Shown: positions 8,475 to 16,744, numbered from the stretch's first letter. The stretch is 64,000 bases of DNA from JBAXZR01 sp041670165 (GCA_041670165.1 JBAXZR010000002.1:38111-102110); one strand, 5' to 3'. Translations and numbers: made by a program. Notes: generated by a model not told the origin, from the letters alone.

Positions 8475-8504
8475 TTGTATGATAAATTAATATTTTGCTA
8501 TAAT
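8475..8504 (+). promoter_or_regulatory. Predicted promoter of gapA
   Basis: TTGTAT (8475-8480), 18 bases, then the perfect -10 TATAAT (8499-8504) with an extended TGC. The leader is about 40 bases and ends in AAGGAG before the gapA ATG. Confidence 0.6.
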
Positions 8505-8551
8505 TGGTACATAATTCTTTTGCAAGAAGAAATAGAATTTAAGGAGAAATT

Positions 8552-9559
8552 ATGAAAAGTATCGCAAAAATTGGAATTAACGGTTTTGGAAGAATTGGAA
8601 GACTTATTCTTAGAGCTTCTTTAAACAATCCTGAAGTTGAAGTTGTTGCAATCAATGACCCATTTATTGATATTGAATATGCAAAATATCTTTTCTGTTT
8701 TGATTCAATCCATGGAAAATTTGATGGAACAGTTGAAATTCAAGGTGATAAACTTGTTGTAAATGGCAAGCCAATTGCTTTCTTTGCAACTAAAAATCCA
8801 AATGAAATCCCTTGGGGAAAGGCTGGTGCTGATTATGTTGCCGAGGCAACTGGCAAGTTTACAAATTCAGATGATTGCAAAATGCATTTTGAAGGTGGTG
8901 CAAAAAAAGTTGTTGTAACCGCTCCGGGAAAAAACATGCCAATGTTTGTTATGGGTGTAAATGAAAAAACTTACACAAAAGACATGAACATTGTTTCAAA
9001 TGCAAGTTGCACAACAAACTGCCTTGCTCCACTTGTAAAAATTGTTGATGAAGCCTTTGGAATTGAAGAAGGGTTAATGACAACAATTCACTCAACGACT
9101 GCAACTCAACTTACTGTTGATGGACCAACTAAAAAAGATTGGAGAGGTGGAAGAGCCGCTAGTTACAATATTATTCCGTCTTCAACTGGTGCAGCTAAAG
9201 CTGTTGGCGAAGTTTTGCCACATTTAAAAGGAAAACTTACAGGAATGAGCTTTCGTGTGCCAACACTAAATGTTTCAGTTGTTGATTTGACTGTTAAGCT
9301 TAAAAAAGAAACAACTTATGAAGAAATTGTTTTGGCTGTTAAAAAGGCTAGCCAAGGAGAACTTAAGGGTATTGTTGGAACAACTAATGATGCTGTTGTG
9401 TCATCAGATTTCATTGGCGACAGCAGAACTTGTATTTTTGATGAAAATGCAGGAATAATGATTTCTCCAAAATTTGTCAAACTTGTTGCATGGTACGATA
9501 ACGAATGGGGCTATTCAAATAAAGTTGTTGATTTGATTGCATACATGAACAAAAAATAA
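8552..9559 (+). CDS. gapA: Glyceraldehyde-3-phosphate dehydrogenase
   Basis: Glycolytic NAD-dependent GAPDH, 335 residues. It shows the N-terminal nucleotide-binding motif INGFGRIGRLILRA (about 8-21), the active-site signature SNASCTTNCLAPL with the catalytic Cys near residue 153, and a standard C-terminal catalytic domain ending WYDNEWGYSNKVVDL. An SD (AAGGAG) is well placed. The gene stands alone between its own promoter and a strong terminator; pgk and tpiA do not follow in the window. Confidence 0.97.
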   Translation: MKSIAKIGINGFGRIGRLILRASLNNPEVEVVAINDPFIDIEYAKYLFCFDSIHGKFDGTVEIQGDKLVVNGKPIAFFATKNPNEIPWGKAGADYVAEATGKFTNSDDCKMHFEGGAKKVVVTAPGKNMPMFVMGVNEKTYTKDMNIVSNASCTTNCLAPLVKIVDEAFGIEEGLMTTIHSTTATQLTVDGPTKKDWRGGRAASYNIIPSSTGAAKAVGEVLPHLKGKLTGMSFRVPTLNVSVVDLTVKLKKETTYEEIVLAVKKASQGELKGIVGTTNDAVVSSDFIGDSRTCIFDENAGIMISPKFVKLVAWYDNEWGYSNKVVDLIAYMNKK

Positions 9560-9594
9560 TATTCCGTAAAATTTAATTAACTTAATGATTTTTT

Positions 9595-9624
9595 AAAAGT
9601 GATGAAGGAATTCATCACTTTTTT
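9595..9624 (+). terminator. Intrinsic terminator of gapA
   Basis: A perfect 12-bp stem (9595-9606 with 9611-9622), GGAA tetraloop and T run. The following 240 bases up to 9829 hold nothing I can assign. Confidence 0.9.
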
Positions 9625-9828
9625 ACCGAAAGAAATTTTATTCATGTTCACGAAGTATAAATATTTAATAAAGAAAATATTAAGATTTGTTTTTTATTTG
9701 TTTAAATTTGCAATTAACATTTAAAAATGATTATTTTTGAAATATATATAAATTTTTTTGTCTTTTTTTACAATCAAATTTTTTAAGAATTGATGAAATA
9801 TCATTTTTTCTTAAAAATGGCAAATTTA

Positions 9829-9858
9829 TTGACTTAGATTAAAAAATTGTGCTAATAT
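9829..9858 (+). promoter_or_regulatory. Predicted promoter of the TM2-mnmA-tyrS operon, leaderless type
   Basis: TTGACT (9829-9834), 18 bases, TAATAT (9853-9858) with an extended TGC. Transcription should start about 9865, and the ATG is at 9866 with no room for a Shine-Dalgarno sequence. Confidence 0.65.
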
Positions 9859-9865
9859 ACTAAAC

Positions 9866-10339
9866 ATGGAAGCAAAATTAAGATCAACAAAGAAATGTCC
9901 TAGATGTGGCGAAAAAGCATTGCTTGCATCACAAAAATGCAATGAATGTGGTCTTGTTTTTGCACGCTTAAACAAAGCTTCAAATGCTGAAGGTAAACGC
10001 AAGCTAAAAAACAAAGAGAAAGAAAAAGTTCTTTTTGTAAGTAGTCTTCCAAATGATGTTTCAAAACTTAAACTTCTTTTGTTTTGTATTTTTGGTGGCT
10101 ATTTGGGTTTGCACAGTTTCTATGTTGGAAGATATTTAAGGGCGAGTTATTCATTCTTATGTTTTTTGATTCTTTTAGTTATTGTTGTTTTTCAAATTGA
10201 TTTAATTTGGTCAGGTTATGATACTTTTATGTCGTTTTTTTCAATTTTCGGTGGCATAGCAGGTATTATGTGGTTTTATGATATTATTCTTGTTTCAATC
10301 AATAAATTTAAAGTGCCAATTGCTCTTAAATCAGAGTAG
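9866..10339 (+). CDS. TM2 domain protein with N-terminal zinc ribbon
   Basis: A 157-residue membrane protein. Residues 11-28 form a zinc-ribbon-like C-x2-C ... C-x2-C pair (CPRCGEK and CNECG), a basic linker follows, and then a TM2 domain with the signature FGGYLGLHSFYVGRY (about 76-90). Three hydrophobic helices are visible overall. TM2 proteins are widespread and of unclear role. It is the first gene of an operon with mnmA (14-base gap). Translation probably begins on a leaderless mRNA because the promoter -10 ends seven bases before the ATG. Confidence 0.85.
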   Translation: MEAKLRSTKKCPRCGEKALLASQKCNECGLVFARLNKASNAEGKRKLKNKEKEKVLFVSSLPNDVSKLKLLLFCIFGGYLGLHSFYVGRYLRASYSFLCFLILLVIVVFQIDLIWSGYDTFMSFFSIFGGIAGIMWFYDIILVSINKFKVPIALKSE

Positions 10340-10353
10340 GAGAAGAAATATTT

Positions 10354-11445
10354 ATGTTAGATGAAAATAAAAAAACAGTAGTTTGTGGAATGAGTGGTGG
10401 AGTTGATTCTTCAGTTGCTGCTCTTCTTCTTAAAGAGCAAGGTTACAATGTTATTGGGCTTTTTATGATTAACTGGAACGAAACTGATGAAAATGGTTGT
10501 TGTACTTCTCAGCAGGATTATGAAGATGTTAAAAGAGTTTGTGCATCTATTGGCATTCCATATTATTCAATTAATTTTGCTAAAGAATATGAAGAAAGAG
10601 TGTTTGCATATTTTTTAGATGAATTAAAAAAGGGTAGAACGCCAAATCCTGATGTGCTTTGTAACAGAGAAATTAAATTTGGTCCATTCCTTGAATTTGC
10701 AGAAAAAATTGGAGCTGATTACATTGCAACTGGACATTATGCAAAAATAAGTAAAAATGGAGAAAGATTTGTTCTTGAAAAATCTTTTGATAAAAATAAA
10801 GATCAATCATATTTTCTTTCTCAACTTAGGCAAGATCAACTTTCAAAAGTATTGTTTCCGCTTGCAGACATTGAAAAACCAGTTGTGAGACAAATTGCAG
10901 AAAAAAATGGGTTTGTGAATGCAAGAAAAAAAGATTCTACAGGAATTTGTTTTATTGGTGAAAGAAACTTTAAAAACTTTTTAAAAACATATTTGCCTTT
11001 TCAACAAGGAAACATTGTTTCAGACAAAGGTGAAATTGTTGGAAAGCATGATGGACTTTCATTTTACACAATTGGTCAAAGGCGTGGACTTAATATTGGT
11101 GGCAGACATGGTGGAAATGGTGAAAGGTGGTTTGTTTTAGAGAAAAATCTTAAAGACAATATTTTGGTTGTTTCTCAAGGTGAAACAGATAGTTTATATA
11201 GCAGTTCTCTTTCAGCAACTGATGTCAATTGGATTGTTTTGCCACAAATTAATGAATTTGACTGCAATGCAAAGTTTCGTTACAGACAACCAGATCAAGC
11301 AGTGCATGTTATTGTTAAAGAAAACAATCAAATTGAAGTTGTTTTTAAAGAGAAGCAAAGAGCAATAACAACTGGACAATTTGTTGTTTTGTATGATGGA
11401 GAAGTTTGTTTGGGCAGTGGAATTATTGATAAAGTTACAAAATGA
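10354..11445 (+). CDS. mnmA: tRNA-specific 2-thiouridylase MnmA
   Basis: ATP-dependent tRNA thiolase that makes 2-thiouridine at wobble U34 of tRNA-Glu/Gln/Lys. The 363 residues contain the PP-loop GMSGGVDSS (about 8-16), the catalytic pair of Cys in NPDVLCNREIKFG (about Cys102) and STGICFIGER (about Cys198), plus ATGHYAKI and the C-terminal beta-barrel domain. SD AGGAG lies 11 bases from the ATG. It sits in the TM2-mnmA-tyrS operon. The sulfur donor may be the desulfurase-like protein at 2070-3206, but nothing here proves it. Confidence 0.96.
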   Translation: MLDENKKTVVCGMSGGVDSSVAALLLKEQGYNVIGLFMINWNETDENGCCTSQQDYEDVKRVCASIGIPYYSINFAKEYEERVFAYFLDELKKGRTPNPDVLCNREIKFGPFLEFAEKIGADYIATGHYAKISKNGERFVLEKSFDKNKDQSYFLSQLRQDQLSKVLFPLADIEKPVVRQIAEKNGFVNARKKDSTGICFIGERNFKNFLKTYLPFQQGNIVSDKGEIVGKHDGLSFYTIGQRRGLNIGGRHGGNGERWFVLEKNLKDNILVVSQGETDSLYSSSLSATDVNWIVLPQINEFDCNAKFRYRQPDQAVHVIVKENNQIEVVFKEKQRAITTGQFVVLYDGEVCLGSGIIDKVTK

Positions 11446-11475
11446 TTATTAATAAAAACAAAAATAGGAGAAAAA

Positions 11476-12651
11476 ATGAACGCAAAAGAATTTATTAACG
11501 AAATCAAACTTAAGGCAGTTTCAATTTTTAATGAAGATTCATTATTAGAAAAACTTGAGAGTGGTAAAAAATTAACTATAAAATTTGGAGCTGATCCAAG
11601 TAGACCAGACTTGCACCTTGGACACACTGTTCCGCTTCGTGTTCTTAAAAAATTTCAAGAACTAGGACACAATGTTGTTTTTATTATTGGTGATTACACT
11701 GGAATGATTGGCGATCCAAGTGGAAAGAGCAAGACTCGTCCAAGTTTAACATATGAACAAACAAGACAAAGTGGAGCAACATATTTTCAACAAGTTTCAA
11801 AAATTCTTGATATAAACAAAACAAAAATTGTGTATAACAGTGAATGGCTTTCAAAGCTTACTTTTGCAGACACTCTTAAGCTTGCAGGCAAGTATACAGT
11901 TGCAAGACTTCTTGAAAGAGATGATTTTGCAAATCGTTTCAAAGCTAATGTTCCAATTGGAATGCATGAACTTTTGTATCCACTTATGCAAGGATATGAT
12001 TCAGTTGCAATTGATGCGGACATTGAAATCGGTGGAACTGACCAAACATTTAACATGCTTGTTGGCAGAGCTTTAAAACCTGATTATGGACTATCTGCAC
12101 AAGAAGTTATCACTTTCCCATTGCTTGTTGGACTTGATGGAAAACAAAAGATGAGTAAATCACTTGATAACTACATTGGAATTTCTGAAATTCCATCATT
12201 AATGTTTGAAAAATGTATGAAAGTTCCTGATGATTGTTTAAAAAATTATTTTATTTTAACAACTGATATTTCTCTTGAAAAAATTAATGAAATTATGAAA
12301 GATATTCGTGAAGCTCATTTTGTTTATGCAACTGAAATCGTTAAAATATACCACTCAGAAAAAGATGCTATAGAAGCAAAAGAAAGATATCTTACAGTTG
12401 CCAAAGGTTCACTTCCAACTGAAATGAAAGAATGTTTTTCTTCTGAAAAGCAAATTTCATTGATTGATGCACTAATTCTCGCTGGTTTTGCTGCTTCAAA
12501 AAGCGAAGCAAGAAAACTTATTCAAGGAAACGGCGTAAAAGTTAACAATGAAAAAATTAATGCGATTGATTTTGTTCTTGATTTAAGTGAAGCAGTGATT
12601 GTTTCAAAGGGAAAAGCAAATTTTGCAAAAATTACAAATGAAAACAAATGA
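11476..12651 (+). CDS. tyrS: Tyrosyl-tRNA synthetase
   Basis: Class I aminoacyl-tRNA synthetase charging tRNA-Tyr, 391 residues. It has the HIGH-type motif HLGH (about residue 46), a KMSKS loop (about 225-229) and a C-terminal S4 RNA-binding domain (about 330-391, ending KVNNEKINAIDFVLDLSEAV and onward). The Rossmann segment around IIGDYTGMIGDPSG is typical of the TyrRS branch common in Gram-negative and some Gram-positive bacteria. Only 30 bases separate it from mnmA, so no T-box leader is present; expression depends on the operon. It overlaps the YigZ-like gene by 14 bases. Confidence 0.95.
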   Translation: MNAKEFINEIKLKAVSIFNEDSLLEKLESGKKLTIKFGADPSRPDLHLGHTVPLRVLKKFQELGHNVVFIIGDYTGMIGDPSGKSKTRPSLTYEQTRQSGATYFQQVSKILDINKTKIVYNSEWLSKLTFADTLKLAGKYTVARLLERDDFANRFKANVPIGMHELLYPLMQGYDSVAIDADIEIGGTDQTFNMLVGRALKPDYGLSAQEVITFPLLVGLDGKQKMSKSLDNYIGISEIPSLMFEKCMKVPDDCLKNYFILTTDISLEKINEIMKDIREAHFVYATEIVKIYHSEKDAIEAKERYLTVAKGSLPTEMKECFSSEKQISLIDALILAGFAASKSEARKLIQGNGVKVNNEKINAIDFVLDLSEAVIVSKGKANFAKITNENK

Positions 12652-13012
12652 AATTGTTTGGCAAAAATTGGAGATTAAAAAATCCCAATTTTTTTCATAT
12701 CTATTTAAAGTTGAATCAGTAGAAGAATTTGAAAGTATGCTAGAAAAAATTAAACAGGATTTCAAAAAAGCTACGCATTTTTGTTATGGTTTGTTGATTA
12801 ATAATAATGTTGTTATTGAAAAATGTTCTGATGATGGTGAGCCTTGTGGAACGGCAGGAAAACCAATTCTTGGTGTTATGAAAAAAAACAATATTTCTAA
12901 TGCATGCTTGATTGTCGTTAGATATTTTGGCGGAATAAAACTTGGTGCTGGAGGACTGTTAAGATCTTATATTAAAAGTTCAGCTCTTGCAATTTCAAAT
13001 TCAAAAAAATAA
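12638..13012 (+). CDS. Short YigZ/IMPACT family protein
   Basis: A 124-residue protein matching the N-terminal UPF0029/IMPACT domain: the segment SDDGEPCGTAGKPILGVM followed by IVVRYFGGIKLGAGGLLRSY is the family signature. Full-length YigZ proteins are about 200 residues with a second ferredoxin-like domain; here the protein stops straight after the first domain, so it is a natural short form or a C-terminal truncation. The start at ATG 12638 is inside the end of tyrS and has no SD, so translation is probably coupled. Function in bacteria is unclear; a role in translation or stress is suggested for relatives. Confidence 0.8.
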   Translation: MKTNEIVWQKLEIKKSQFFSYLFKVESVEEFESMLEKIKQDFKKATHFCYGLLINNNVVIEKCSDDGEPCGTAGKPILGVMKKNNISNACLIVVRYFGGIKLGAGGLLRSYIKSSALAISNSKK

Positions 13013-13024
13013 AATGGGGAAGAA

Positions 13025-13654
13025 ATGCAAAAAATTGTTTCTATTGAACAAATTAAAAGAAATAAAAATAAATTCATTATCACTTTAGATAATGGAGAAG
13101 TGTTTAATTTGGTTGATGAAGCAATTGTTAAATATGGATTATATGTTGGAAAAGAAATTGATGAAAAAAAACTTTGTGAAACAGCAAACTATAGTGAAAA
13201 GACTGAAGCCTTTTCTCGAGCTTTAAAAACTCTTGAAAAGAGCTTTAAAACTGAAAAAGAAATTTTTAACCTATTAAAAGAAAAAGGTTTTCAAGAAAAT
13301 GCAATTATTGAAGCGATAAAAAAACTTAAAGAATATAATTATGTTTCTGACATTGAGTTTGCTAAACAATTCGTGGCTTCTGTTTCAACACATAAAGGTA
13401 AAAAACTAATTGAGTATGAACTTAAACAAAAGGGTGTTGATGAAAATATTATTTCTGATGCAGTTAGCCTTCTTGAAGATGAACTTGACACAATTCTTGT
13501 TCTTGCAAAAAAGTTTATGAAAAACAAAGAAAATTGCAAAGAAAATTTAGCGAAACTTATAAGACATTTGATGAGCAAAGGTTTTAAGTATGAAGATATT
13601 AAAAATGCAATAAAGAATCTTGAGTTGGAGATTGAAAATGAAGATTGGAACTGA
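13025..13654 (+). CDS. recX: RecX family regulatory protein
   Basis: A 209-residue protein of the RecX family, which modulates RecA filaments. It has the family's three-helix repeats, for example TEKEIFNLLKEKGFQENAII and the segment YNYVSDIEFAKQFV, with high Lys/Glu content. The gap to the YigZ-like gene is 12 bases and the SD is GGGGAAG. recA is not in the window. The 3' end overlaps acpS by 17 bases. Length is in the normal range for Firmicutes RecX, including a short N-terminal extension of about 60 residues. Confidence 0.85.
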   Translation: MQKIVSIEQIKRNKNKFIITLDNGEVFNLVDEAIVKYGLYVGKEIDEKKLCETANYSEKTEAFSRALKTLEKSFKTEKEIFNLLKEKGFQENAIIEAIKKLKEYNYVSDIEFAKQFVASVSTHKGKKLIEYELKQKGVDENIISDAVSLLEDELDTILVLAKKFMKNKENCKENLAKLIRHLMSKGFKYEDIKNAIKNLELEIENEDWN

Positions 13655-14003
13655 TATTGTTAGCACTTTAAGAATTGAAAAAGTATTTTCTAAAAATGAA
13701 AGACTAGAAAAGTGCTTTTCTAAAGATGAAATTGAATATTGTGAAAGCAAAGGTGAAAACAAAATTCAATCTTTGTCAGGTTTGTTTGCTGGAAAAGAAG
13801 CTGTGTCAAAAGCTTTTGGATTTGGAATTGGTGGAGTTGTTTCATTTTTGAGTGTTAACATTGTTCATGATGAAAATGGTTCACCACATGTAAAACTTTT
13901 GGGAAAAACAAAAGATTTTTTTGATAAAAACAACTGGAAAGAAATTGAAATTTCAATTTCTCATTGCAATGAATTTGCCATTGCAACTTGCATTATTGTC
14001 TAA
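13638..14003 (+). CDS. acpS: Holo-[acyl-carrier-protein] synthase
   Basis: Transfers 4'-phosphopantetheine from CoA to acyl carrier protein for fatty-acid synthesis. The 121-residue product starts MKIGTDIVSTLRIEKVF with the metal-binding Asp near the N-terminus and has the signature GLFAGKEAVSKAFGFGI (about 51-67). ATG 13638 is preferred over the upstream 13620 codon because GGAG lies seven bases before it and the N-terminus fits the family. It overlaps recX by 17 bases and is followed by a terminator and the mazF module; acpS beside a mazF-type toxin is also the arrangement known in Bacillus (with alr between). Confidence 0.93.
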   Translation: MKIGTDIVSTLRIEKVFSKNERLEKCFSKDEIEYCESKGENKIQSLSGLFAGKEAVSKAFGFGIGGVVSFLSVNIVHDENGSPHVKLLGKTKDFFDKNNWKEIEISISHCNEFAIATCIIV

Positions 14004-14030
14004 TTTTTGAATATAAAAAATATTTTAGTA

Positions 14031-14062
14031 AAAAACAAAGATGAACAACCTTTGTTTTTTTT
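14031..14062 (+). terminator. Terminator or attenuator between acpS and the toxin module
   Basis: A 10-bp stem (14031-14040 with 14050-14059) is followed by T to 14062. The SD GGAGG of the next ORF begins at 14066, so the hairpin separates acpS from the module or attenuates read-through into it. Confidence 0.7.
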
Positions 14063-14075
14063 GTTGGAGGATTTT

Positions 14076-14255
14076 ATGAAAAAGAAAGATATAAAAGAAA
14101 AAATTGAGAACGAAATTTTTTATTCAAAGCATATTATGAAACAAATGGAGATTGAATGCGGAAGGGAAATATGTGATATTTTCCCTAACAGCTTACCTCC
14201 AAAAAAGCAAAGGAAGGAAAAAGAGTTTGAGTGGGAGCGTGATTCAGAGAGGTGA
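14076..14255 (+). CDS. Small charged protein, candidate antitoxin of the adjacent MazF
   Basis: A 59-residue, highly charged product with a strong SD (GGAGG, five bases before ATG 14076). It overlaps the mazF start by 29 bases, the usual coupling of antitoxin and toxin genes. The sequence contains FYSKHIMKQMEIECGREICD and an Arg/Lys/Glu-rich tail. It shows neither an AbrB-type MazE fold nor the ribbon-helix-helix of the Bacillus antitoxin as far as I can read. Position and coupling support an antitoxin; the sequence does not. It could also be a leader or adaptor peptide. Confidence 0.55.
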   Translation: MKKKDIKEKIENEIFYSKHIMKQMEIECGREICDIFPNSLPPKKQRKEKEFEWERDSER

Positions 14256-14580
14256 TATTTTTTATGCTGATCTGAGCCCCGTTGTGGGAAGCGAACAAGG
14301 TGGGTTAAGACCTGTCTTGGTTCTTCAAAACAACATTGGAAATTTGCATAGTCCAACGGTTGTTGTTGCTGCCATAACAAGCCAAATATCTTCATCAACT
14401 CTTCCAACGCATGTCCTTTTGAAAACAACAGAATCTCCACTTACAAAAACAAGTGTTGTTCTTCTTGAGCAAATAAGAACCCTAGACAAAAAAAGGCTAT
14501 TAACATTTGTTGGAAAATTGTCAGACAAAAAAATGCAAGAAATAGAAAATGCCATTTTAATATCGTTGGGATTTTTTTAA
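14227..14580 (+). CDS. mazF: MazF/NdoA-type endoribonuclease toxin
   Basis: mRNA interferase of the MazF/PemK family. The product (117 residues from TTG 14227) contains the family N-terminus VIQRGDIFYADLSPVVGSEQ, then GGLRPVLVLQN, VVVAAITSQ and SVVLLEQIRTLDKKRL, very close to the Firmicute EndoA pattern. TTG 14227 is preferred because AAGGAAGG lies nine bases upstream; GTG 14239 has only an SD that is too close, and the ATG-less extension from 14152 lies inside the upstream ORF. It is the distal gene of the module and is followed by a 450-base non-coding stretch. Confidence 0.9.
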   Translation: MSGSVIQRGDIFYADLSPVVGSEQGGLRPVLVLQNNIGNLHSPTVVVAAITSQISSSTLPTHVLLKTTESPLTKTSVVLLEQIRTLDKKRLLTFVGKLSDKKMQEIENAILISLGFF

Positions 14581-14993
14581 ATATTGGGGTGGAACTATTA
14601 TTGGGGTAGCACCAAAAAACTTACTCGGGTACGCAAAACTGATGTTTTTCTAACTCGCTATTTTTTTGTTACCCACTTAGCTCTCCTCCTGTATAAGTGT
14701 TAAAAAAGTAACGGCTGAACTGAATTAAGCCTGTTTTTGAACTCCATATTAAAGTTATAATATCTAATATTTAATTTTTCAATTTGTATAAGTATATTTT
14801 TCAGCTACATTTTAATTTTTTTTAAATAAAATATTACGGTTAAATAAAAAGCTTTTTTTGAAACTCCATTTTTAATAGTAAATATAGAAGAGTAAAGGAA
14901 TATTATAAAAATAGTTTGTAAATAGTGATAAAAAAAAATGAAAAGGTAAAAAGGAAACTTTTATGTGAATTATTTTTAAATAAATTAATATAA
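14581..14993. other. Unexplained intergenic patch, possibly a decayed element or RNA
   Basis: After mazF there are about 410 bases with no supported gene. The first 150 bases are richer in GC than other gaps and hold a near-direct repeat (ATTGGGGT at 14583-14590 and 14600-14607) and a polypurine tract on the minus strand (AGGAGGAGAG) that looks like an SD followed only by very short frames. The pairs GAACTCCAT and GAAACTCCAT recur further right. Downstream of 14760 it is plain AT-rich DNA. I cannot tell a relic of a mobile element from a structured RNA. Confidence 0.35.
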
Positions 14994-15024
14994 TTTTAAA
15001 AAAATTGGTTTAAACAACCAATTC
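14994..15024 (-). terminator. Intrinsic terminator of pnuC
   Basis: On the minus strand an 8-bp stem (15017-15024 with 15004-15011) is followed by a run of T. It lies directly after the pnuC stop codon. Confidence 0.75.
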
Positions 15025-15033
15025 GTTTAATAA

Positions 15034-15831
15034 TTACATATTAATTTGTTCTTTGATTTGAATTGACTTAGTTTCCAAATTGATGCTTTCTGTTTCGTTT
15101 TTTTCAGCTTGTTTGCTTTTGATATAATTGTTCCATCTAATCAATCCATATGTTGTGTTTGTTAAGTAACCTAAAGTCAAAACGAGCATAATCCATTGTC
15201 CTGATAGAATCCATAAAATAGCTTCAAAAATTGTGTAAAGATACCATGCCGTCCATTGTTCTCTATATCTAAAATAAATTAGCAATCCGTTTGCAATTCC
15301 AAATGCACTTGTTAAAGCATCAAGATATGTGTCTTCACCGCCTATAAATTGCAGTACATATCCAACAATTACAGCAAAAGCTCCTATTGCCAAAAGAATC
15401 AATATATCTTGCTTAAATGTAAATTTTCTTACTTTTGTAAGTTCAGTCTTGATTTCATCTTTGTTTTTTGTCCATTGAAAAAAGCTGATAAAATCAATTG
15501 GAATCCAGAATACAAGCGTAACACCTGCACTTGCATAATAGCCAAGTGATAAGCAAATGATTATTTCTGTTACTTCAACAAAAAAGAATGAAACCAAAAA
15601 ATTCCACCTTGATTGTTTTGAAATCAAAAGCTCACATAACAGTCCAGCAACAAGAGCTATGAGAGAGCAAACAAGCAAAAGTGTTTTTCCTTCAACATCT
15701 TCATCTGGAATAACAAATGCAAGAGTTAATCCAACGGATAAAAGGCTGAAAAACCATATTTTTTCATAAGTCGTAAAAAACTGCCAAAGTTTTTTGAGTG
15801 AAAATTTCTTTTCATTTGTGTTTTCTTTCAT
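15034..15831 (-). CDS. pnuC: PnuC-type vitamin transporter (nicotinamide riboside family)
   Basis: An integral membrane protein of 265 residues with seven or eight hydrophobic helices. The C-terminal half has the PnuC pattern: FGIANGLLIYFRYREQWTAW, then LSGQWIMLVLTLGYLTNTTY and GLIRWNNYIK. PnuC proteins carry nicotinamide riboside into the cell by facilitated diffusion for NAD synthesis; relatives carry riboflavin or thiamine, so the substrate is not certain. ATG 15831 is chosen over 15885 because GGGAG lies eight bases upstream. The gene is single, with its own promoter and terminator. No riboswitch was seen in the short leader. Confidence 0.85.
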   Translation of the reverse strand: MKENTNEKKFSLKKLWQFFTTYEKIWFFSLLSVGLTLAFVIPDEDVEGKTLLLVCSLIALVAGLLCELLISKQSRWNFLVSFFFVEVTEIIICLSLGYYASAGVTLVFWIPIDFISFFQWTKNKDEIKTELTKVRKFTFKQDILILLAIGAFAVIVGYVLQFIGGEDTYLDALTSAFGIANGLLIYFRYREQWTAWYLYTIFEAILWILSGQWIMLVLTLGYLTNTTYGLIRWNNYIKSKQAEKNETESINLETKSIQIKEQINM

Positions 15832-15855
15832 ATTATTTACTCCCAAAATCTTCAA

Positions 15856-15885
15856 ATGATATAATATATTATTCAAGTTAGTCAA
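15856..15885 (-). promoter_or_regulatory. Predicted promoter of pnuC
   Basis: On the minus strand TTGACT (15880-15885) is followed by TATATC (15858-15863, 16-base spacer) or TATCAT (15856-15861, 18-base spacer). The leader is short, about 20 bases. Confidence 0.55.
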
Positions 15886-16062
15886 ATGAAATAAGATAAT
15901 TCATTAAAATATTAATAATTATTCGACATTTTATTAAAAATAATGTAAAAAAATTTGAAACAAATTGTTTAAACAAAAATTTTTCTTGTTAAGAAATAAA
16001 ACACAATTTTTGATTATTAAACATTGTAAAGATAAAGAATATCAAAATAAAAATATATGATA

Positions 16063-16091
16063 TTGAAAAAATGATATTTGTATGTTAAAAT
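16063..16091 (+). promoter_or_regulatory. Predicted promoter of the orphan gene at 16114
   Basis: TTGAAA (16063-16068), 17 bases, TAAAAT (16086-16091) with an extended TGT. The AAAGGAG SD of the next gene follows. Confidence 0.6.
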
Positions 16092-16113
16092 AACAACAAA
16101 CAAAGGAGAAAAT

Positions 16114-16698
16114 ATGGCAGATATATTTGAGACTTCAAACAGAGTTAAAACACAGGCTAAAAATGCTAAGGAAGAAATGCTTTTGTTAAGTGATGCAGTT
16201 TTGGCAAAACAAATTGTGGAAAAAGCAAAAATTGAAACGAAAGAAGATGTTTTTTTATACTTTTCAGCTTTGAATTTTTTGAATGCATTTGTTAAAAAGA
16301 ATTATGCACCTCGTGAATTTAAGAAGAATTATTTCTTTAAAAATAGTGTTTCAAAATGTATTGATGCAATAATTAATAATAATTTGTGTGATTGTATATT
16401 TTGTTATGGGGACAATGTTGTTATGGGTGAGGTTGCAAATCTTCAATTTTCTTTTCATAGAGCCAACATTTCCGATTTGATGAATAAAGAAAGAAATTCA
16501 AATGGTTCAAAATACCACTTTGATTATTGGAAAGGTATACGCCTTCAACCAATTGCAGGTTTTGTTTTTAAGGAAGCCATGAGTCTTCCAAATATATCAA
16601 AAGAGAATATGACTATTCTTGGTTCAAATAATTTTCAAACAGAAAATTCTAATGCAAAATTTAATAAACTTAATAAAAATAATTTTCGTGAATTTTAA
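16114..16698 (+). CDS. Unrecognised 194-residue protein
   Basis: I do not recognise this protein. It has no signal peptide or membrane helix and looks cytoplasmic and mostly helical in its N-terminal half (residues about 5-60), then mixed. Notable is a Cys-rich spot, NNLCDCIFCYGDNVVMGEV (about 97-115), possibly a metal or redox site, and an Asn-rich, low-complexity C-terminus. ATG 16114 has AAAGGAG upstream; the longer frame from 16078 would begin inside the promoter. It is a single-gene unit with its own promoter and terminator. Confidence 0.65.
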   Translation: MADIFETSNRVKTQAKNAKEEMLLLSDAVLAKQIVEKAKIETKEDVFLYFSALNFLNAFVKKNYAPREFKKNYFFKNSVSKCIDAIINNNLCDCIFCYGDNVVMGEVANLQFSFHRANISDLMNKERNSNGSKYHFDYWKGIRLQPIAGFVFKEAMSLPNISKENMTILGSNNFQTENSNAKFNKLNKNNFREF

Positions 16699-16744
16699 TT
16701 AAATTATACTTAAAAAGTTATTTGCTTAATAATGAATAAAGAAT

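Noticed and set aside
11446..11475. Possible T-box leader for tyrS
   Set aside because: Only 30 bases separate mnmA and tyrS, with an SD and no T-box motif.
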